Part shown: positions 32,400 through 35,254 of the stretch, in pieces
Position numbering within the stretch: the first letter of the stretch is position 1
Layout of the letters: each line of letters opens with the position of its first letter
Source: Micavibrio sp. UBA1850
GTDB taxonomy: Bacteria; Pseudomonadota; Alphaproteobacteria; Micavibrionales; Micavibrionaceae
Direction of reading: 5' to 3'
Length of the DNA: 35,254 nucleotides
Assembly: GCA_002338525.1 (NCBI GenBank)
Contig: DDIM01000005.1
Coordinates: forward strand, 1-35,254
Notes under the pieces: generated by a model
Told to the model about the DNA's origin: nothing
The model's database searches: none
What the model saw: the letters and a program-made list of their open reading frames with translations, nothing else
Made by a program: the position numbers and the translations under genes

Positions 32400-32517
32400 T
32401 TATATGAGTTTCGCGAGCATAAGGGAAAAGTCATGTTTATGATCGCGTAGAATGTTCCATTCTGGTACCCGTAACTTCATGCCGTTCAAAGGTAATAACC
32501 TTTGAACGGTTTTTTTT
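32400..32517 (+). ncRNA. Candidate small RNA or attenuator leader
   Basis: Three consecutive stem-loops: CGCGA-g-CATAA/TTATG-a-TCGCG (32412-32422 with 32437-32447, one internal mismatch, 14-base loop); AGAATG/CATTCT (32449-32454 with 32458-32463, triloop); and the terminator at 32482-32517. Between the last two is an unpaired stretch with GGTACC. There is no reading frame, and rluD stops about 270 bases earlier. The 5' end is not determined. The alternative is a leader of the gene at 32555, whose ATG lies 38 bases after the T-run. Confidence 0.55.
32482..32517 (+). terminator. Very strong Rho-independent terminator
   Basis: CCGTTCAAAGGT (32482-32493), loop AATA, ACCTTTGAACGG (32498-32509), then eight T (32510-32517). 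The 12-base stem is perfect and the T-run is uninterrupted, so this is the best terminator in the window. Confidence 0.92.
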
Positions 32518-32554
32518 ACTTTAAAAAATAAAACACATATGGCATAAATTTAAT

Positions 32555-33193
32555 ATGTCAAAAGTTGTTAATATTTCAGATTTCTCTGATGCGGCAAATT
32601 CAAACGCATCACATCCAGACATTTCATATTTTGAAGCGTACAATCATGTGCTCCAAGATCAGGTAGAGCGTGTAAGCTTTGAAGATGTTATTCGCCAATC
32701 TATCGATAGCCTCAATTATTATGGATCCCTTGTAAATAAATCCGACTGTTGGCGGCAAATGCCAGTGGGCTATGACGTGTGCTTATCTGAGGTTGAATGG
32801 GATTGTTTTGTCAAATCCTTCTGGGAAACTCTGGAATCTAAAGACCCTAAGCATTATGCCCTTTTGAAAAATAGAATTGATAAATCAGGCGAACACCCTG
32901 ACGGCAAAAAATACGATATAGCAGATATCAGCACCAAAGCAGTTGTTGGCGGCATGTCTATCTATAAAAATTTAATTGGTGAGCTTAGACGAAATATTCC
33001 AGATATGGATTTTGATTTCATGCTCAATCACAAACCGGGCGTCAGCGTCATTATTGGCGTTATGTGCAGCCTGAAAGAGGGCGTCAATGGCGATATAAGA
33101 AGCCATTTCCGCAATTATCTTAACAAAGATAATCAAAACCTACCAAAAGCTGATGTGATTTCAATTTTTTCTAAGGGGCCAGATGTCAAATAA
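32555..33193 (+). CDS. Unknown protein, first of an overlapping paralogous pair
   Basis: 212 residues, not recognised, no signal peptide. The C-terminal 60 residues contain MSIYKNLIGELRRNIPDMDF, then GVSVIIGVMCSLKE and NGDIRSHFRNYLNKDNQ, which line up with the next gene. Upstream parts EWDCFVKSFWETLESKDPKHYALL also line up with AWDNMVAGYQDHLKLNAPEKY. There is no Shine-Dalgarno sequence before the ATG. The terminator at 32482-32517 stands just upstream. The gene overlaps the next by 11 bases. Confidence 0.7.
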   Translation: MSKVVNISDFSDAANSNASHPDISYFEAYNHVLQDQVERVSFEDVIRQSIDSLNYYGSLVNKSDCWRQMPVGYDVCLSEVEWDCFVKSFWETLESKDPKHYALLKNRIDKSGEHPDGKKYDIADISTKAVVGGMSIYKNLIGELRRNIPDMDFDFMLNHKPGVSVIIGVMCSLKEGVNGDIRSHFRNYLNKDNQNLPKADVISIFSKGPDVK

Positions 33194-33842
33194 TAACGTC
33201 ACACCTTATATGAAATTTGTAGAAGCCGCGCAAAGGCGTAATCGGTCGCCAGAAGCGTGCGCGAAAAAATCTGCGATTTACTTTCAGCAACAAAATGTTT
33301 TGATGAAACAAGATTATGATCAGATGGGCTTTGATGGTGTGATTGCGCTTTCTTTGCATCATATGAACAGCTTTAGAGATATGTTCAAGGTTATGAGCCA
33401 AGAAAATAACGAGGTCGGCCAAGATTTTGAACATACGTATAAAACGATGACAGTGTCATTGTTTAATGCATTCCCGCAAGAGGCGTGGGACAATATGGTC
33501 GCGGGGTATCAAGACCATCTTAAATTGAATGCGCCAGAAAAATACAAGACGCTACTTGATATTAAAGAGAGCAATGAGGGGCTTTATGCCGAAAATGTAT
33601 TTCCTATGGCAATGTTGAAAGACATGGATGCTTTTTCTGAAATGCTGAGCGGTTTGGTCAAAAACTTTCCTCAGATGTATTTTACACCGTATCTTACATA
33701 CCCAAAAGAGATGGGCGTCAATCCTATAATCAAATGCACGTTAAAAGATAATTATGAAGGGGATATTGGAAGTCACTTTCAAACCTACCTAAACGTGCAA
33801 TCCGGCATAAAAAGCAAATCGGATATTCGCCCGTTTAGATGA
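33183..33842 (+). CDS. Unknown protein, second of the paralogous pair
   Basis: 219 residues, not recognised, cytoplasmic by sequence. Shares with its upstream neighbour the DMDAFSEMLSGLVKNFPQM, MGVNPIIKCTLKDNYEGDI and SHFQTYLN elements in the same order, with about a third of residues alike over the C-terminal half by eye. The N-terminal half is basic and helical (FVEAAQRRNRSPEACAKKSA). The ATG lies 11 bases inside the previous gene, so translation is coupled. It converges on the hydrolase gene with a 16-base gap. Confidence 0.7.
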   Translation: MSNNNVTPYMKFVEAAQRRNRSPEACAKKSAIYFQQQNVLMKQDYDQMGFDGVIALSLHHMNSFRDMFKVMSQENNEVGQDFEHTYKTMTVSLFNAFPQEAWDNMVAGYQDHLKLNAPEKYKTLLDIKESNEGLYAENVFPMAMLKDMDAFSEMLSGLVKNFPQMYFTPYLTYPKEMGVNPIIKCTLKDNYEGDIGSHFQTYLNVQSGIKSKSDIRPFR

Positions 33843-33858
33843 TTTTCTTTTATAATGA

Positions 33859-34782
33859 CTACTTGCTGTAGCCTTTAGGGCCGCCAATTTTATCAAGTGT
33901 TTCTGGCTCAAACGGAACAGGAGCCATTTCCTCAACAGTTTCACACGCAAATGGTTTTCTGCGAAGTTGCTTCCATTGCTCGACCCAGCGATCCTCATGA
34001 GAAGCGTCAGGCACAATCGTCATGTGTGTACATGTGCTTTCTCCCATGGCTTGTTCAAAGCTATGATAGATGGCAGGGGGAACTTGCTCATCAATCTGAC
34101 CAATAAAGTGATGCTGCGGCGTATTGGCAAGTTGCGGCGCAATATCAACTGGATTTAAAGATTGATCAGAATAAGGTGTGTTGTTGATGTGGGCATAAAA
34201 TTGCGTATCCAAAATGCCCGCCACAGTACGCAGTGATAAAACATCCTCACGCTGAGCGGCAAGCGCCGCAGCAATCACCGCGCCGCCGTCATAGCCTACA
34301 ACATGGAAACCAGACACATTGTGATAGCCGCGAATATTGTTCAACGCTGTGTTAAAGGCGGCAATGACTTCTGGTGATTGGCGTTTTTCATCCATATACT
34401 CAGAAGGGCAATCATCATGGTCACCAACATACTGACAGGCTTGTGCCAAATAGATCACATTCGTCATCGCGTCTTGCGCAGCAAGTCTTAATCCTACGGG
34501 ATTACGGCTTTCAGGAGAAGACAGGCCCGTATGGTGGCTATCACGCCCAATGTATAAAATAACAGGCTCGCCTTTTTCGTGAACGCGCTCATATGATTTT
34601 AAGTTAAACTCATTTGCTTTAATTGTACGCGGCAACATGAATACTGGTGCGGCAATTCTTTTTGCGCTCTCTTCCTTGAAATAATTCAACGAGTCGAGAG
34701 GGTTCGTCAGCGAAATGTCACCATTCGATGTACATGCAGAGAGTGTAAGTAAGGCAAGAGCGGTAAGAGCAGTTTTTTTCAT
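33859..34782 (-). CDS. Lipoprotein with an alpha/beta-hydrolase fold
   Basis: 307 residues from ATG 34782, which opens a lipoprotein signal peptide (MKKTALTALALLTLSAC, lipid Cys17). The frame extends to 34881 but that would bury the signal peptide. The fold is indicated by GEPVILYIGR (strand before the oxyanion area), FHVVGYDGGAVIAAALAA as nucleophile elbow, FIGQIDEQVP (Asp231 as acid) and PDASHEDRW (His262). The elbow is G-Y-D-G-G with Asp165 where Ser is usual. If active, Asp may be a nucleophile as in dehalogenases or epoxide hydrolases; otherwise the protein is a catalytically changed member. Two cysteine pairs may stabilise it in the periplasm. Confidence 0.7.
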   Translation of the reverse strand: MKKTALTALALLTLSACTSNGDISLTNPLDSLNYFKEESAKRIAAPVFMLPRTIKANEFNLKSYERVHEKGEPVILYIGRDSHHTGLSSPESRNPVGLRLAAQDAMTNVIYLAQACQYVGDHDDCPSEYMDEKRQSPEVIAAFNTALNNIRGYHNVSGFHVVGYDGGAVIAAALAAQREDVLSLRTVAGILDTQFYAHINNTPYSDQSLNPVDIAPQLANTPQHHFIGQIDEQVPPAIYHSFEQAMGESTCTHMTIVPDASHEDRWVEQWKQLRRKPFACETVEEMAPVPFEPETLDKIGGPKGYSK

Positions 34783-34888
34783 TTGAGATGTCCCGAGGGT
34801 GTTTAAAAACATAAAGGTTCGAATTCTACGATAGAGTCTATCACGTAAAAAGGGGGAAATAAACACTGCAAAGGTGCGCAAATGCCGT

Positions 34889-35254
34889 TTATGCAGCCCC
34901 CAACGTTAATATAACGGGCGTATGGTCAGACGGGCGCTCCCATCCGCGAGGCTCAGTGTCGATTGCACATGATATCGCGCGATCTGTCAGGGCAGGTGAT
35001 AACAAGAAATGGTCAATGCGAATGCCATGATTATTCTGCCATGCGCCGCGCTGATAATCCCAAAATGAATACTGGCCACCATCACGGTTGAACATGCGAA
35101 AGGCATCATATAATCCGATATGTTTTAAAGCTCTAAATTTTGCATGTGTTTCAGGACGAAAAAGCGCATCGCCCTCCCATGCTTTTGGATCATGGCAGTC
35201 TTTGTCCTCGGGGATAACGTTAAAATCACCACCAATTAAAAATGGCACGCGTTC
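34889..35254 (-). CDS. Exodeoxyribonuclease III-type nuclease, 5' part outside the window
   Basis: The frame runs off the right edge; the visible part is the C-terminal ~121 residues. It has GGDFNVIPEDKDCHDP (catalytic Asp/Asn), FWDYQRGAWQNNHGIRIDHFLLSP and RPSDHTPVI with the catalytic His, all as in XthA (ExoIII), which repairs abasic sites in DNA. Reading from the edge, the frame is E-R-V-P-F, with no start needed in the window. Its 3' end is 107 bases from the lipoprotein start. Confidence 0.9.
   Translation of the reverse strand, partial: ERVPFLIGGDFNVIPEDKDCHDPKAWEGDALFRPETHAKFRALKHIGLYDAFRMFNRDGGQYSFWDYQRGAWQNNHGIRIDHFLLSPALTDRAISCAIDTEPRGWERPSDHTPVILTLGAA

Larger units (their letters stand above)
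32214..32554. other. Non-coding region with structured RNA elements
   Basis: 341 bases with no convincing ORF. The first 90 bases are very AT-rich. At 32310-32362, ACTAAG.CC pairs with GG.CTTAGT and encloses a CCTCT/AGAGG hairpin (32316-32328); a second CTAAG at 32336-32340 could compete for the same CTTAG, so two alternative folds are possible. A further set of stems at 32412-32517 ends in a strong terminator and is listed separately. Confidence 0.5.

Noticed and set aside
1..35254. CRISPR array, prophage, integrase or insertion sequence
   Set aside because: No set of spaced direct repeats, no transposase- or integrase-like protein and no att-like duplication at the tRNA-Val gene was seen; the only tandem repeat is coding (21449-21580).

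Overview
The window looks like chromosomal DNA of a moderately AT-rich alphaproteobacterium. The main evidence is a CpdR-type cell-cycle receiver protein, the order murJ-trpS-nfuA-tsaB (a neighbourhood I know from many Alphaproteobacteria), coaBC-dut next to mutS, and housekeeping proteins that fit this class. I cannot name a genus. No transposase, integrase, phage gene, CRISPR array or toxin-antitoxin pair is visible, so this is core chromosome with islands of lineage-specific genes.

Layout. 1-910: 3' part of a gene with a FliK-like C-terminal domain, closed by a two-way terminator. 942-3519 (minus): exported cyclophilin, a cysteine-rich Bfd-like protein behind Fur-box-like palindromes, and purB. 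3761-4264: YgjV-like membrane protein. 4304-5433 (minus): yggT-folD, translationally coupled. 5494-6243: exported HExxH protein. 6534-9290: acnA with an inverted repeat in its leader. 9328-13937 (minus): two unknown proteins, an exported protein overlapping a PfkB-family kinase, and a CYTH-like protein. 14249-16173: lpdA and a TerB-like protein. 16195-21159 (minus): lipoprotein, mutS, dut and coaBC, overlapping one another. 21256-21771 (minus): a protein of 11-residue repeats. 21943-24281 (minus): ubiE behind three tandem paralogues of unknown function. 24429-29030 (plus): murJ, trpS, an exported protein, nfuA, tsaB. 29052-29654 (minus): tRNA-Val(GAC), a structured RNA region and cpdR. 29827-32213 (plus): exported propeller-like protein overlapping rluD. 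32214-32554: structured non-coding region with a very strong terminator. 32555-33842: two overlapping paralogues of unknown function. 33859-35254 (minus): alpha/beta-hydrolase lipoprotein and the 3' part of an exonuclease III gene.

How the genes fit together. Central carbon metabolism is represented by acnA and lpdA. Iron-sulphur biology recurs in AcnA, NfuA (cluster carrier) and the Bfd-like protein with its iron-regulator-like operators. Nucleotide, folate and coenzyme supply is covered by purB, folD, dut, coaBC and the kinase. Envelope and quinone functions are murJ and ubiE; translation is served by trpS, tsaB, rluD and tRNA-Val; repair by mutS and the exonuclease. The most promising unexplored items are the two tandem families of unknown proteins (22731-24281 and 32555-33842), the structured RNAs at about 32310-32517 and 29131-29216, the CYTH-like protein, and the hendecad-repeat protein. 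I found no clear new multi-gene system of the defence or secretion kind.
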